From NCBI RefSeq assembly GCF_014654785.1, contig NZ_BNBD01000014.1, positions 1 to 64,000 of the forward strand: a stretch of 64,000 bases of DNA, in the 5' to 3' direction. Below the pieces are notes generated by a model that was not told the origin of the DNA, made no database searches, and saw only the letters and a program-made list of their open reading frames with translations. Position 1 is the first letter of the stretch, and each line of letters opens with the position of its first letter. The stretch is from Streptomyces mashuensis. Lineage in GTDB: Bacteria; Actinomycetota; Actinomycetes; Streptomycetales; Streptomycetaceae. Of this stretch, positions 50,854 to 60,426 are shown in pieces. A program made the translations under genes and the position numbers.

Positions 50854-53800
50854 CCCGCGCCGGGGGGAGCGCCGGCGACGGCCCGCGGGCCCCGTCGGCG
50901 GCGCCGGACGCGCCGTCGCCGGGTGAGACGCTGCGCGCGCTCCGGCAGGAGCGGGGCGTCTCGCTGGCCGGGCTGGCCCGGCTGGTGCACTACACGAAGG
51001 GCTACCTGAGCCGGGTCGAGGCCGGCAAGAAGCCCATGACGGCGCAGGTCGCGCGGAGTTGCGACGAGGCGCTGGGCGCGGGCGGCGCGCTGGCGCGGCT
51101 GGTGCCGGAGACCGCCGAGCGGCGGCCCCGCCCCCTGCTGCCCGAGGCGTGCCCGTACCGCGGTCTGGCGGCCTACGACGAGGCGGACGCCGGTTTCTTC
51201 TTCGGCCGGGACCGGGCCGCGGCGGCCCTCGTCCAGCGGGTCACCGCCCAACTGGACGGCTCCGGGCCGTCGGTGGTGGTGGCCGCCTCCGGCACCGGCA
51301 AGTCGTCCCTGTTGCGGGCGGGTCTGGTGCCGCGGCTGCGGCGCGGGGTGCTGCCCGTACCGGGGTCGGAACGGTGGCCGGTCGTGGTCATGCACCCGGG
51401 CGAGCATCCGGTGCGGGAGCTGCTCGCGCAGGTCGCCGGGGTCTCGGCGGCCGGCCCGGAGCGGCTGGCCCGCGCCCTGGAGGAAGGGCCGGCGGCGTTC
51501 GCCCGCGCGGTGGCGGCGGCCCTGGGGATGCTGCCGGGGCCGGGCGGACGGGCCGAGCCCGTACGGCTCGTGCTGGTCGTCGACCAGTTCGAGGAGCTGT
51601 TCGCGGTGTGCCCGGACGTCCGGCAGCGGGCGGTGTTCGTCCGGGCCCTGCACGCGCTGGCCACCGGCCCCGCGCGCCCGGACGGCGGCGACGGCTGTTG
51701 CGCGCTGGTCGTGCTGGGGCTGCGGGCGGACTTCTACGACCGCTGCCTGCCCTTCCCCGAGCTGGCGGCGGCGCTGCGCGAGGGCCAGCTGCCGCTGGAG
51801 CCGCTGCGGGACGCGGAGGTGCGGGAGGCCGTGACGGGCCCGGCCGCGGCGGTGGGCCTGGAGTGGGAGCCGGGCCTGGTGGAGGTGGTGCTGCGCGACC
51901 TGCGGTCCGGCCCGGGGGCAGGTGACGGGGCCGTGCCCGGCGACGGGTTCGAGCCGGGCGCGCTGCCGTTGCTGTCCCATGCCCTGCTGGCGACGTGGCA
52001 GCGGCGGGAGGGCCCGCGGCTGACGGTCGAGGGCTACCGGCAGGCCGGCGGCATCGCCGGTGCGGTGGCGGCCACGGCCGAGCGGGCGTACGCGCGGCTG
52101 CCGGCGGAGCGTCAGGAGGACGCGCGCCAGGTGCTGCTCCAGCTCGTACGGCTGGACGAGGACGGGCGGGCCACGCGCCGCCGGGTCACCCGGGCCGCGC
52201 TGACCGGCGCGGGCGGACGGCGCCCCGAGGCCGCGGTCGGCCAGGTGGTGGAGGAGTTCACCCGGGCCCGGCTGCTGACCGCCGATGCCGGCGAGGTGAC
52301 GCTGGCCCACGAGGCGGTGCTGCGGGCCTGGCCCCGGCTGCGGGCGTGGGTGGACGGCGACGCGGCGGTGCTGCGCGACCGGCAGCGGCTGACCGCCGCC
52401 GCCCGCCAGTGGGACGCGGAGGGCCGGGACCCGGCGGCTCTGCTGCGCGGCGGCCGGCTCGCGGCGGCCCGGGAACTGGCCGCGCACCCGGTGGTGTCCG
52501 TGGACGCGGTGGAACGGGCGTTCCTGGACGCCTCCACCGCGCAGGCGGCCTCGGAGCTGGAGACGGAGCGGCGGCGCACGCGCCGGCTGCGGTGGCTGCT
52601 GGCCACGGTGGCGGTGCTGCTGGTGCTGGCGGTGACGGGCGGTACGGCCGCGGTGGTGATGGACCGGCGGGCGGTGGCCGAGCGCGGCGTGGCGCGCGCC
52701 GGTGAACTGGCGTTCCGCTCGGTGGCGCTGGGAGCCTCGCGGCCCGAGGTGTCGATGCTGCTGGCGACGGCCGCGTGGCGGCAGGCGCACACGCCGGCGG
52801 CGGCCGGTGCGCTGCTCAGCGCGCAGGCCCAGGCGTACGCGGGACGGCTCGCCGGGCACCGGGGGCCGGTGTTCGCGGTGGCGTGGTCGCCGTCCGCGGG
52901 GCGGCTGCTGTCGGCCGGGGCGGACGGCACGGTGCGCGAGTGGGACGCCGCCCGGCGGCGTGCGGCGCGGACCCCGGTGCGGGGCGGCCGTCCGGTGCGG
53001 GCGCTGGCCACGGCGCGTGAGGGGCCGTGGGCGGCGTGGGGTGACGACAGCGGCGTGGTGACGGTGTGGGACGCAACGACGGGACGGCGGACCGTGGCCG
53101 CACCGGAGAGCGTGCACCGGGGGGCCGTGCGGGCGGTGGCCCTGTCCGCGCGCGGCGACGTGGTGGCCTCGGCGGGTGCGGACGGCACCGTACGGCTGTG
53201 GCGCCCGGGCGCCCCGGCGGCCCGCGCGGAGGTGGCCGATCCGGGGCTGGGCGCGCTCGCGGCGGTGGCCGTCAGCGCGGACGGCCGGCGGGTGGCGGCC
53301 GCGGGACGGGCGGGGCGCGTGTGGCTGCGCGACACGGGCACCGGCCGGGAGACGGTGCTGGGCGACGGGCAGTACGGGCAGGTGCGGGCCCTGGCGTTCT
53401 CGCCGGACGGCGGCCTGCTGGCCACCGGCGAGTGGCACGACGCCGTCGGGCTGTGGAACACGGACAGCGGGGAGCGCGTGGGGGCGCTGACGGGCGCGCA
53501 GGACTCGGTGTTCTCGGTGGACTTCTCGCCCGACGGCCGGCTGCTGGCGGCGGCCAGCCAGGACGACACGGCGGGCGTGTGGGACGTGGCGGGGCGCCGC
53601 CGCCTGGCCGTGCTGGCCGGCCACCTGGGCCCGGTGCACGCCGTGGCCTTCGCGCGGGACGGCCGCACCCTGGCGACGTCCGGCGAGGACGGCACCGTAC
53701 GGCTGTGGTCGCCGCGCGAGACGGCCGGGCCGCTGCCCGGCGCGGCCTGGCTGGACGCGGCTCTGTCGCCGGACCGGCGGCTGCTGGCGGTGGCGGGGCA

Positions 53801-54704
53801 GGACGGCACCGTACGGCTGTGGCGGACCCGCGAACGGACGGCCCGGACGCTGCGGCCCGGCGGGGCGGCGGTACGGGCGGTGGCGTTCGGCGCCGGCGGT
53901 GCGCTGCTGGCGACCGGGGACGAGCGCGGCGAGGTCACCGTGTGGCGCGTGGCGGACCCGGCGCGCCCCTGGCTGCGGTGGCGGGCGCACGACCGGCCCG
54001 TCACCTCGCTGGCGTTCCGGCCCGGCGGCGCGCCGGACGCCCCGGTGCTGGCGACGGCGAGCGAGGACGCCACCGTACGGCTGTGGCGCGCGGCCGACGG
54101 CGGGCGGACGGTGCTGCGGACGCTGACCGGGCACGAGGACGCCGTCTACCGCGTGCTGTTCCTCGACGCGGACACGCTCGCCACCGGCAGTCTGGACGAC
54201 ACGGCCCGGATCTGGCGGTTCGCCGACGGCCGTGAGCTGCGCCGGCTCACCGAGCACACGGACACGGTCCTGGGGCTGGCGGCGGGGCCGCACGGCATGC
54301 TGGCCACCGCCGACCGGGACCACACGGTCAAGCTGTGGGACCGGCGCGGCGGCCCCAGCCTGCGCACCCTCGCCGGGCACACCGGCCCCGTGACGTCGGT
54401 CGCCTTCTCCCCCGGTGGCAGCCGCCTGGTGACGACCGGCCGCGACGCGACCGTACGGATCTGGGACCCGCGTGACGGGCGGCTGCTGCTGACGCTCACC
54501 GGGCACACGGGGCGAGTGCGGGGCGCGGCGTTCCTGGGCGAGGACGGGCCGGTGGTGTCGGTGGCGGAGGACGGCACGGTCCGCTGGTGGCGGCTGGACG
54601 TGGACCCTGTCCTGGCGGGCGTCTGCCGGGCGGTGGGCCGCCCGGGACCGGCGGACTGGCACCGGCTGCTGCCCGATGTGCCGTACGCGCCGGGGTGCGC
54701 ATAG
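50850..54704 (+). CDS. HTH-STAND NTPase with TM segment and WD40 propeller
   Basis: A 1284-aa signalling NTPase of the nSTAND1 type. Order: XRE-like helix-turn-helix (about 25-75; SLAGLARLVHYTKGYLSRVE), NTPase core with P-loop AASGTGKSS (145-153) and Walker B RLVLVVDQFEELF near 245, winged-helix-like arm, one transmembrane helix (about 582-603; WLLATVAVLLVLAVTGGTAA), and about fourteen WD40 repeats to the end. The first P-loop Gly is Ala. It is coupled by GTGA to the metallothionein gene, which could make it metal-responsive; that is inference. Confidence 0.92.
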   Translation: MTRAGGSAGDGPRAPSAAPDAPSPGETLRALRQERGVSLAGLARLVHYTKGYLSRVEAGKKPMTAQVARSCDEALGAGGALARLVPETAERRPRPLLPEACPYRGLAAYDEADAGFFFGRDRAAAALVQRVTAQLDGSGPSVVVAASGTGKSSLLRAGLVPRLRRGVLPVPGSERWPVVVMHPGEHPVRELLAQVAGVSAAGPERLARALEEGPAAFARAVAAALGMLPGPGGRAEPVRLVLVVDQFEELFAVCPDVRQRAVFVRALHALATGPARPDGGDGCCALVVLGLRADFYDRCLPFPELAAALREGQLPLEPLRDAEVREAVTGPAAAVGLEWEPGLVEVVLRDLRSGPGAGDGAVPGDGFEPGALPLLSHALLATWQRREGPRLTVEGYRQAGGIAGAVAATAERAYARLPAERQEDARQVLLQLVRLDEDGRATRRRVTRAALTGAGGRRPEAAVGQVVEEFTRARLLTADAGEVTLAHEAVLRAWPRLRAWVDGDAAVLRDRQRLTAAARQWDAEGRDPAALLRGGRLAAARELAAHPVVSVDAVERAFLDASTAQAASELETERRRTRRLRWLLATVAVLLVLAVTGGTAAVVMDRRAVAERGVARAGELAFRSVALGASRPEVSMLLATAAWRQAHTPAAAGALLSAQAQAYAGRLAGHRGPVFAVAWSPSAGRLLSAGADGTVREWDAARRRAARTPVRGGRPVRALATAREGPWAAWGDDSGVVTVWDATTGRRTVAAPESVHRGAVRAVALSARGDVVASAGADGTVRLWRPGAPAARAEVADPGLGALAAVAVSADGRRVAAAGRAGRVWLRDTGTGRETVLGDGQYGQVRALAFSPDGGLLATGEWHDAVGLWNTDSGERVGALTGAQDSVFSVDFSPDGRLLAAASQDDTAGVWDVAGRRRLAVLAGHLGPVHAVAFARDGRTLATSGEDGTVRLWSPRETAGPLPGAAWLDAALSPDRRLLAVAGQDGTVRLWRTRERTARTLRPGGAAVRAVAFGAGGALLATGDERGEVTVWRVADPARPWLRWRAHDRPVTSLAFRPGGAPDAPVLATASEDATVRLWRAADGGRTVLRTLTGHEDAVYRVLFLDADTLATGSLDDTARIWRFADGRELRRLTEHTDTVLGLAAGPHGMLATADRDHTVKLWDRRGGPSLRTLAGHTGPVTSVAFSPGGSRLVTTGRDATVRIWDPRDGRLLLTLTGHTGRVRGAAFLGEDGPVVSVAEDGTVRWWRLDVDPVLAGVCRAVGRPGPADWHRLLPDVPYAPGCA

Positions 54705-54832
54705 CCGCAGGCCAGGGGCGGTTTCCCGGCGCGGGGCGCTGGGGGGCAACGGGCAACCCCTGGGCCCGGTGGCGGGCGGCGGCCGAGACTCGGAGCAGTC
54801 CGGAGCACGCCCGACGAAGTGGAGGCACCCCC

Positions 54833-55054
54833 ATGCCCGTTCGTGACACGACCACCGGAATGCGCCCCCGTACGGCCCGCATGGTGGTGACGGCGCTGCT
54901 GGCCCTGACCGGTACGGGCCTGACGCCCGCCATCACCGTGGGCCCGGTGAACGTCACGTTCCCCGTCACCCTGCCCACACCGGCGCCTTCCTGCGGCGCC
55001 CACTGTCCTGTACCTCCCGCGCCTCCCGTGCCTGCCGTCCCAAAGGCGCGGTAG
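54833..55054 (+). CDS. Small secreted Pro-rich peptide
   Basis: A 73-aa protein with a signal-like N-terminus (a basic MRPRTARM followed by VVTALLALTGTGLTPA). The mature part has beta-prone GPVNVTFPVTLPTP and a CGAHC motif in a Pro-rich tail (PSCGAHCPVPPAPPVP). GGAGG is present 7 nt upstream of the ATG. It may be an exported structural or signalling peptide. No family recognised. Confidence 0.6.
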   Translation: MPVRDTTTGMRPRTARMVVTALLALTGTGLTPAITVGPVNVTFPVTLPTPAPSCGAHCPVPPAPPVPAVPKAR

Positions 55055-55101
55055 CGGCTCCGCGCGTCGCGCCGGGCCGCCGCCGGTGGCACGCTGGTCC
55101 C

Positions 55102-56835
55102 ATGGCCCGGCCCAACGAGGAGGTCGAGGCGCTGCTGCAGGAGTACGCCGACCTCGTGGCGATCACCGGCGGCGACGCCTTCAAGGCGCGTGCCTACGAG
55201 AAGGCGGCACGCGCCATCGGCGGCCACCCGGTGGACGTGGCGACGCTGGACGCCAAGGGGCTGCAGGAGATCCCCAACGTCGGCAAGTCGATCGCCGAGA
55301 AGGTGGTGGAGTTCCTGCGCACCGGGCGCGTCTCCGCCGTCGAGGAGGTCCGGGCGTCGATCCCGGCCGGGGTGCGGGAGCTGCTCACCATTCCCACGCT
55401 GGGCCCGAAGAAGGCCATGGCGCTCTACGAGGAGCTGCGGGTGTCCTCCGTGGCGGAGCTCCTCGACGCCGTCCACGACCGGCGGCTGCGCGACCTGAAG
55501 GGCTTCGGGCCGAAGACGGAGGAGAACATCCTCCACGGCATCACGCTGATGCAGAAGGCCGGCGGCGGCCGGGTACTGCTGAGCGCGGCCATGGACGTGG
55601 CCGAACAGGTGGTCGGCGAGCTGTCCCGCATCACCGGCTGCGACCGGTGTGCGTACGCCGGTTCGCTGCGGCGCATGCGCGACACGGTGGGCGACATCGA
55701 CGTCCTGGTCGCGGCCGGGCGGTCGGAGCCGTTCATGAAGGCGCTGGAGGGGCTGCCGTACACGGCGGAGGTCATCGCGAGCGGGGAGAAGAAGACGTCG
55801 GTCAGGACGACACAGGGTCTTCAGGTCGACCTGCGGGTGCTTCCTCCGGAGTCGTGGGGCGCGGGCCGGCTGTACTTCACAGGGTCGAAGGCCCACAACA
55901 TCCGGCTGCGGGAGATGGCGATCCGGCACGGTTTCAAACTGTCGGAGTACGGGCTCTTCCACGCCAAGAGCGGCAGGAAAGCGGTGTCCGAGACGGAAGA
56001 GGAGATCTATGCCAAGCTCGGTCTTCCGTGGATTCCGCCGACGCTGAGGGAGGACCGCGGCGAGATCGCCGCAGCCCTGAAGGGCGAACTTCCCGAGGTG
56101 GTCGAGGAGAAGGACATCCGAGGGGACCTCCACACGCACACCGACCTCACCGACGGGGTGTCGACGCTGGAGCAGATGGTGAGCGCTGCGGCGGAGCGCG
56201 GCTATGCGTACTACGCGATCACGGACCACGCGCCGAATCTGTACATGCAGCGGATGACGGACCAGAAGATCCTGGCTCAGCGGGAGCGAGTACGGGCGCT
56301 GGACGGCAAGCACCGGAAGATGCGGCTGCTGCACGGCACGGAACTCAACATCGGCCCCGAGGGCGACCTGGACTGGCCGGACGATTTCCTGGCCGGCTTC
56401 GACCTGTGCGTGGCGTCGGTCCACTCGCACTTCAACCAGAGCCGCGAGGAGCTGACCCGGCGCCTGGTGCGTGCCTGTGAAAACCCCTACGTGTCGGTCA
56501 TCGGCCACCCGACCACGCGCCAGATCGGCAAGCGACCGGGTATCGACGCCGACTTCGACGCGGTCTTCGAGGCGTGCGCGCGAACGGGTACGGCGCTGGA
56601 GGTCAATTCCCACCCCCAGCGCCTGGACCTGTGCGACGAGGACATCCTGCGTGCCAAGCGCTACGGCGTGAAGTTCGCCGTCAACACCGACGCCCACTCG
56701 GTGACCCACTTGCCGTACATGCGGTACGGGGTGGGTACGGCGCAACGGGGTTGGCTGACGAAGGACGACGTCATCAACACCTGGCCGCTGCAACGGCTGA
56801 AGCGGTTCCTGCGGCCGCCGGGCCGGTCGCGCTGA
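55102..56835 (+). CDS. polX: Family X DNA polymerase/3'-5' exonuclease PolX
   Basis: A 577-aa DNA repair enzyme. Residues 1-310 are family X polymerase: helix-hairpin-helix IPNVGKSIAEKVVEF near 60 and LKGFGPKTEENIL near 140, and the nucleotidyltransferase site GSLRRMRDTVGDIDVLV near 195. The PHP nuclease (about 340-570) has DLHTHTDLTDG, AITDHAPN, VHSHFN and FAVNTDAHS with its metal His/Asp residues. It fills short gaps and cleans 3' ends. Only a 100-bp convergent gap separates it from the P450 gene. Confidence 0.95.
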   Translation: MARPNEEVEALLQEYADLVAITGGDAFKARAYEKAARAIGGHPVDVATLDAKGLQEIPNVGKSIAEKVVEFLRTGRVSAVEEVRASIPAGVRELLTIPTLGPKKAMALYEELRVSSVAELLDAVHDRRLRDLKGFGPKTEENILHGITLMQKAGGGRVLLSAAMDVAEQVVGELSRITGCDRCAYAGSLRRMRDTVGDIDVLVAAGRSEPFMKALEGLPYTAEVIASGEKKTSVRTTQGLQVDLRVLPPESWGAGRLYFTGSKAHNIRLREMAIRHGFKLSEYGLFHAKSGRKAVSETEEEIYAKLGLPWIPPTLREDRGEIAAALKGELPEVVEEKDIRGDLHTHTDLTDGVSTLEQMVSAAAERGYAYYAITDHAPNLYMQRMTDQKILAQRERVRALDGKHRKMRLLHGTELNIGPEGDLDWPDDFLAGFDLCVASVHSHFNQSREELTRRLVRACENPYVSVIGHPTTRQIGKRPGIDADFDAVFEACARTGTALEVNSHPQRLDLCDEDILRAKRYGVKFAVNTDAHSVTHLPYMRYGVGTAQRGWLTKDDVINTWPLQRLKRFLRPPGRSR

Positions 56836-56935
56836 CGGGTCTCGGCCACAGCGACCTGTTCGAGCGTCGGTTCGCTGCCGACCCTGCCGCGCCGCGGGTT
56901 CGCGACGGCGCCGGCGGTGGGTCCATGACGGGACG

Positions 56936-58234
56936 TCACGTGCCGCCGGTACCGCGCGCCAGAACGCGCAGGCGCAGGCCCGACGGCCTCAGCACCAGGC
57001 CGGTCGCCGGGCGGACGTGCGTGCCCGGTACGGGTTCGAGGTGCCAGGAGCGGGTGATGTGGGCCAGGGCCAGGGTGGCGGTGACCGTGGCGAAGCGGGC
57101 GCCGATGCAGGTGCGGGGGCCGGTGGCGAAGGGGAGGAAGGCGTCCTTGCGCAGGGTGCGGTCGGGGTCGAAGGTGCCGGGTTGCGGGTGGAGGTCGGGG
57201 CGGTGGTGGAGCACGTACGGGCTGTAGACGACGGTCGTGCCGGCGGGCAGGGGGCAGCCGCCCAGGGCGGTGGGGGTGGTGACCGTACGGGTGAAGAGCC
57301 AGCCCGGCGGGTACAGGCGCAGGGCCTCGTCGAGCACCCGGCCGGTCAGGGCCAGCCCGGGGACGTGGCCGAGGTCCGGCGTGGCGCCGCCCAGGACCGT
57401 GGTGGCCTCCGCGGCGACGCGGTGCTGCACCGCGGGCCGGCGGGCCAGCAGGTGCAGGGCCCAGGCGAGGGCGACGGCGGTGGTGTCGGTGCCGGCGGCG
57501 ATGATGGCCACGGCCTGGTCGACGGTCTCCTCGACGGTGAGGCCGCTCCGCGTGGTGTCCAGTGCCGACAGCAGGTCGCCGTGGTCGGTGCCGTGGGCGC
57601 GGCGTTCGGTGACGACGGCGTGGAGGGTCCGGCGCAGCCGCGCGCGGGCCCGATGGTAGCGGCGGTTGGCGGGGGTGGGGAGGGCGGCGAGGGGCGGCAG
57701 GACGGCGCGGCGGTAGGCGTGGGTGAGGACGGTGGTGACGTCCTCGACGACCCGGCCGCGGTCCTCGGGCGGCAGTGCGCCGGTGAAGAGGGCTTCCACG
57801 ACGACGTCGTGGGCGATCCGGTGCGTCTGGGCGAGGACGTCGAGGACCTCCCCGTGCCGCCAGGCGGCGGTGACGGCGGCCGTGCCGGCGGCCATGACGC
57901 GGGCGTAGCCGGCCATGCGGGAGGGGTGGAAGGCGGGCTGGGTGAGGCGGCGCTGGCGCCGGTGCTCGCTGTGGGGGCAGGTGCCCAGGCCCCGGCCGAT
58001 CGCCTCGGCCGCCCGGTCGACGATGGGCCCGCCCTTGTCGTACGTGCGGTCGTCGGCGAGCACCTGGCGGGTGAGGGCGGGGTCGCAGACGACCACGGCC
58101 CGGAACGGCCCGATGCGGACGGCGACCAGGTCGCCGTGGGCCGGCAGGGAGGCGAGGAAGCCCAGCGGGTCGCGCAGCAGCGCGGGTGCGTGGCCCACCA
58201 GGGGCCACGCACCGGGCGCGGCGGAGGGCGTCAC
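56936..58234 (-). CDS. Cytochrome P450
   Basis: A 432-aa soluble P450. I-helix AAGTDTTAVALAW near residue 250, ExxR motif DEALRLYPPGW near 310, and haem-Cys loop FATGPRTCIGARFA near 385. It is a paralogue of the P450 at 60427 (shared SLPAHGDLV, DDRTYDKGGP and LRLYPPGW). GTG 58234 overlaps the terpene synthase stop, so it likely oxidises that terpene. Electron donors are not encoded nearby. Confidence 0.92.
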   Translation of the reverse strand: MTPSAAPGAWPLVGHAPALLRDPLGFLASLPAHGDLVAVRIGPFRAVVVCDPALTRQVLADDRTYDKGGPIVDRAAEAIGRGLGTCPHSEHRRQRRLTQPAFHPSRMAGYARVMAAGTAAVTAAWRHGEVLDVLAQTHRIAHDVVVEALFTGALPPEDRGRVVEDVTTVLTHAYRRAVLPPLAALPTPANRRYHRARARLRRTLHAVVTERRAHGTDHGDLLSALDTTRSGLTVEETVDQAVAIIAAGTDTTAVALAWALHLLARRPAVQHRVAAEATTVLGGATPDLGHVPGLALTGRVLDEALRLYPPGWLFTRTVTTPTALGGCPLPAGTTVVYSPYVLHHRPDLHPQPGTFDPDRTLRKDAFLPFATGPRTCIGARFATVTATLALAHITRSWHLEPVPGTHVRPATGLVLRPSGLRLRVLARGTGGT

Positions 58235-59271
58235 CGGTCCCCCGTACCCGGCTCGAAGGCCAGGGCGTAGCGGGGCCGCAGAGCGGCGGTGGCGCCGTCC
58301 GTGGGAGCAGTGGGCCGGCCGCGGTAGCGGATGGTGCGCAGGCTCCATTCGTGGGTGGCGGCGAGGACGCGGCCGAGCGTGTCGAGGTAGCGCAGGCAGG
58401 CGTCGGGGCGGTCGTGCCCGGGGCGCCGGCACTGCGCGGCGGCCCGGTCGGCGGTGCGCAGATACTCGCGGACGGCGGCGGCGACCATGCGGTGGGCCTG
58501 GGCGATGGCCTGGTCGCGGCTGCGGCCGGTGTGGTGCTCGAGGACGAGGACGAGGTTGGCGAGGTCGCCGTGCGCGCACTCGTGCTCCAGCGAGTGCACG
58601 TCGTTGAACCAGCCGACGATGTCGGTGATCAGGCGGCGCAGGCGCTGGACGTGGGGGCTGTGGAAGAAGGCGGCGGGCACCTCCTCGCGGTGGACGCGTT
58701 CGGTGGGGTCGATGAACAGGTGCATGGCCACCGAGGCGCGGCGCAGCGCCAGGTAGCCGGCGAGGTCGGGCGGCTCGGTGCGGGTACGGGCGAGGGCCTC
58801 GCCGACGTGGGCGCGGAAGTAGTCGCGCCAGTTGGCGGAGACGCGCCGGACGAAGGCGGGTGACATGCCGTCGGTGAGGTGGGCCCACAGGCCGGCGGTG
58901 GCGTGGGTGAGGGGGGTGCTGCCGGCGGGTGCCGGGCCGGGCGGGCGGAGCGTGACGGCGGCCAGTGCGCGCTCGGCCTCCCGGGCCAGGGACACGTCCT
59001 GTCCGGCCGGGCCGTCGAAGAAGTCGTCGACGGCCCAGGTCCAGCACATGACCTCGGTCATGACGTCGAGGTCGTGGGCGGCGGCGCCGGGGCAGTAGGC
59101 GGTGGCCACCCAGCCGAGCTGCATGGCCTCGTAGTAGGCGGCGGCGCGCGGCGTGTCGTGGAGCAGCCCGAAGGAGCGGAGCCAGTCCAGGCCGTGGGCG
59201 GTGGTGCGCCGTACGGTGTCGCGGGGCGGCTCGGGGAGGGCGAGGGGGATGTGGAAGTCGACCAGAGGCAT
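58231..59271 (-). CDS. Class I terpene synthase
   Basis: A 346-aa terpene cyclase with the Asp-rich metal motif VDDFFDGPAG near residue 80 and the NSE motif NDVHSLEHE near 220, both for Mg-pyrophosphate binding. The C-terminal RTIRYRG contains the RY pair. Size is standard for a sesquiterpene or diterpene synthase. The product is not known. It is translated with the P450, and the cis-prenyltransferase is 61 nt upstream in the same operon. Confidence 0.92.
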   Translation of the reverse strand: MPLVDFHIPLALPEPPRDTVRRTTAHGLDWLRSFGLLHDTPRAAAYYEAMQLGWVATAYCPGAAAHDLDVMTEVMCWTWAVDDFFDGPAGQDVSLAREAERALAAVTLRPPGPAPAGSTPLTHATAGLWAHLTDGMSPAFVRRVSANWRDYFRAHVGEALARTRTEPPDLAGYLALRRASVAMHLFIDPTERVHREEVPAAFFHSPHVQRLRRLITDIVGWFNDVHSLEHECAHGDLANLVLVLEHHTGRSRDQAIAQAHRMVAAAVREYLRTADRAAAQCRRPGHDRPDACLRYLDTLGRVLAATHEWSLRTIRYRGRPTAPTDGATAALRPRYALAFEPGTGDR

Positions 59272-59332
59272 GGGGGCGGAACCTCCTTCGGTGGTGCGTG
59301 AGGACGGGCCGGCGTGGCGCGGGGGCGGTGCC

Positions 59333-60073
59333 TCACCGTCCGAAGCGGCGTTCTCGGCGGCGGTAGGCGGCGAGGGCGCGGGCGAAGTCCCGGGGGCCGA
59401 AGTCGGGCCAGGGCACGGGGGTGAAGTACAGCTCGGCCTCGGCCGCCTGCCACACCAGGAACCCGGAGAGGCGTTGTTCGCCGGAGGTGCGGATGAGCAG
59501 GTCGACGTCGGGCTGCCCGGCGGTGGAGAGGTACCCGGCCAGGAGTGCTTCGGTCACCTCTTCGCCGGTGCGCCCGGCCGCGCGGTCGCGGGCGAGGGCC
59601 CGGACGGCGCCGAGGATGTCCTCGCGGCCGTCGTAGGCCACCGCCGCGTTGAGGACGGGTCCCGGAGCCCCGGCGGTGGCCGCCTCGATCTCACGCAGGG
59701 CGTCGGCGCGGTCGGCGGGCAGCAGGCCGAGGTCGCCGATGAGCCGGACCGGCCAGCGGCCGGTGGCCGCCAGGTCGCGCAGACCGTTGACGATCACGGT
59801 GGTGAGCAGCCGTACGGTGGCCTCGGGCCGCCGCAGGTTGCTCGTGGAGAGGGCCCAGACGGTGACGTACTCGATGCCCGCGGCCTCGCTCCACCGCATG
59901 AGGTCCGCGACGCGCGCGGCACCGGCGCGGTAGGCGTGGTCCTCGGACACCTGGTGGGCGCGGGCCCAGCGGCGGTTGCCGTCAAGGATCACGCCGATGT
60001 GGCGCGGCACCGGCGGCGCTGCCCGGCGGACGGCCGGGTGGGTCCTCGCGGAGGGGGACCTTTTCGTGCTCAT
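59333..60073 (-). CDS. cis-Prenyltransferase (UppS-like)
   Basis: A 246-aa isoprenyl diphosphate synthase of the cis (undecaprenyl) family. VILDGNRRWARAHQV near residue 28 carries the catalytic Asp; WALSTSNLRRPEATV and DLLIRTSGEQRLSGFLVWQA near 200 and WPDFGPRDFA near 225 are the other substrate-binding blocks. It adds isopentenyl units in Z configuration. As first gene of the terpene operon it may supply an unusual (Z) prenyl diphosphate rather than cell-wall undecaprenol. ATG 60073 was chosen at the start of the conserved domain. Confidence 0.9.
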   Translation of the reverse strand: MSTKRSPSARTHPAVRRAAPPVPRHIGVILDGNRRWARAHQVSEDHAYRAGAARVADLMRWSEAAGIEYVTVWALSTSNLRRPEATVRLLTTVIVNGLRDLAATGRWPVRLIGDLGLLPADRADALREIEAATAGAPGPVLNAAVAYDGREDILGAVRALARDRAAGRTGEEVTEALLAGYLSTAGQPDVDLLIRTSGEQRLSGFLVWQAAEAELYFTPVPWPDFGPRDFARALAAYRRRERRFGR

Positions 60074-60426
60074 CGGTCCTGTCACCCCCACGCCACGACT
60101 GTCACCAGCGTGGAACGGGGCGGTCGTCCGCCGCCAGAGCGCACCGGACGGGCGCTCGATGCAGCGGCGGTCGGCAGGGTGCGGCCCGGCGGGGCCCGGC
60201 CACTGCCTGCGCCCTACATGCACGGTCACGCGCCGCAGGCGCCGTACGGCGGCTCGTCCACCGGCCGGCCGGTGCGGGGCCGGCGCCGGCGGAGCGGGGC
60301 GCCGCTTTGTCACCTTGGCGCACCCCTTCACCCCGTCGGGGGAAGGATTGTGGGGCCGAGCCGCGGGCACGGGTGAAGGGCGAGGCGGCGGACGACGCCG
60401 TCACGACGGCCCTCCCGGAGCACCGT
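60074..60426. other. Divergent terpene-locus intergenic region, 353 bp
   Basis: The region between the cis-prenyltransferase and the plus-strand P450 must hold both promoters. I found no convincing -35/-10 pair or coding sequence. GGAGCACCGT just before 60427 is the likely ribosome site of the P450. Confidence 0.5.
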
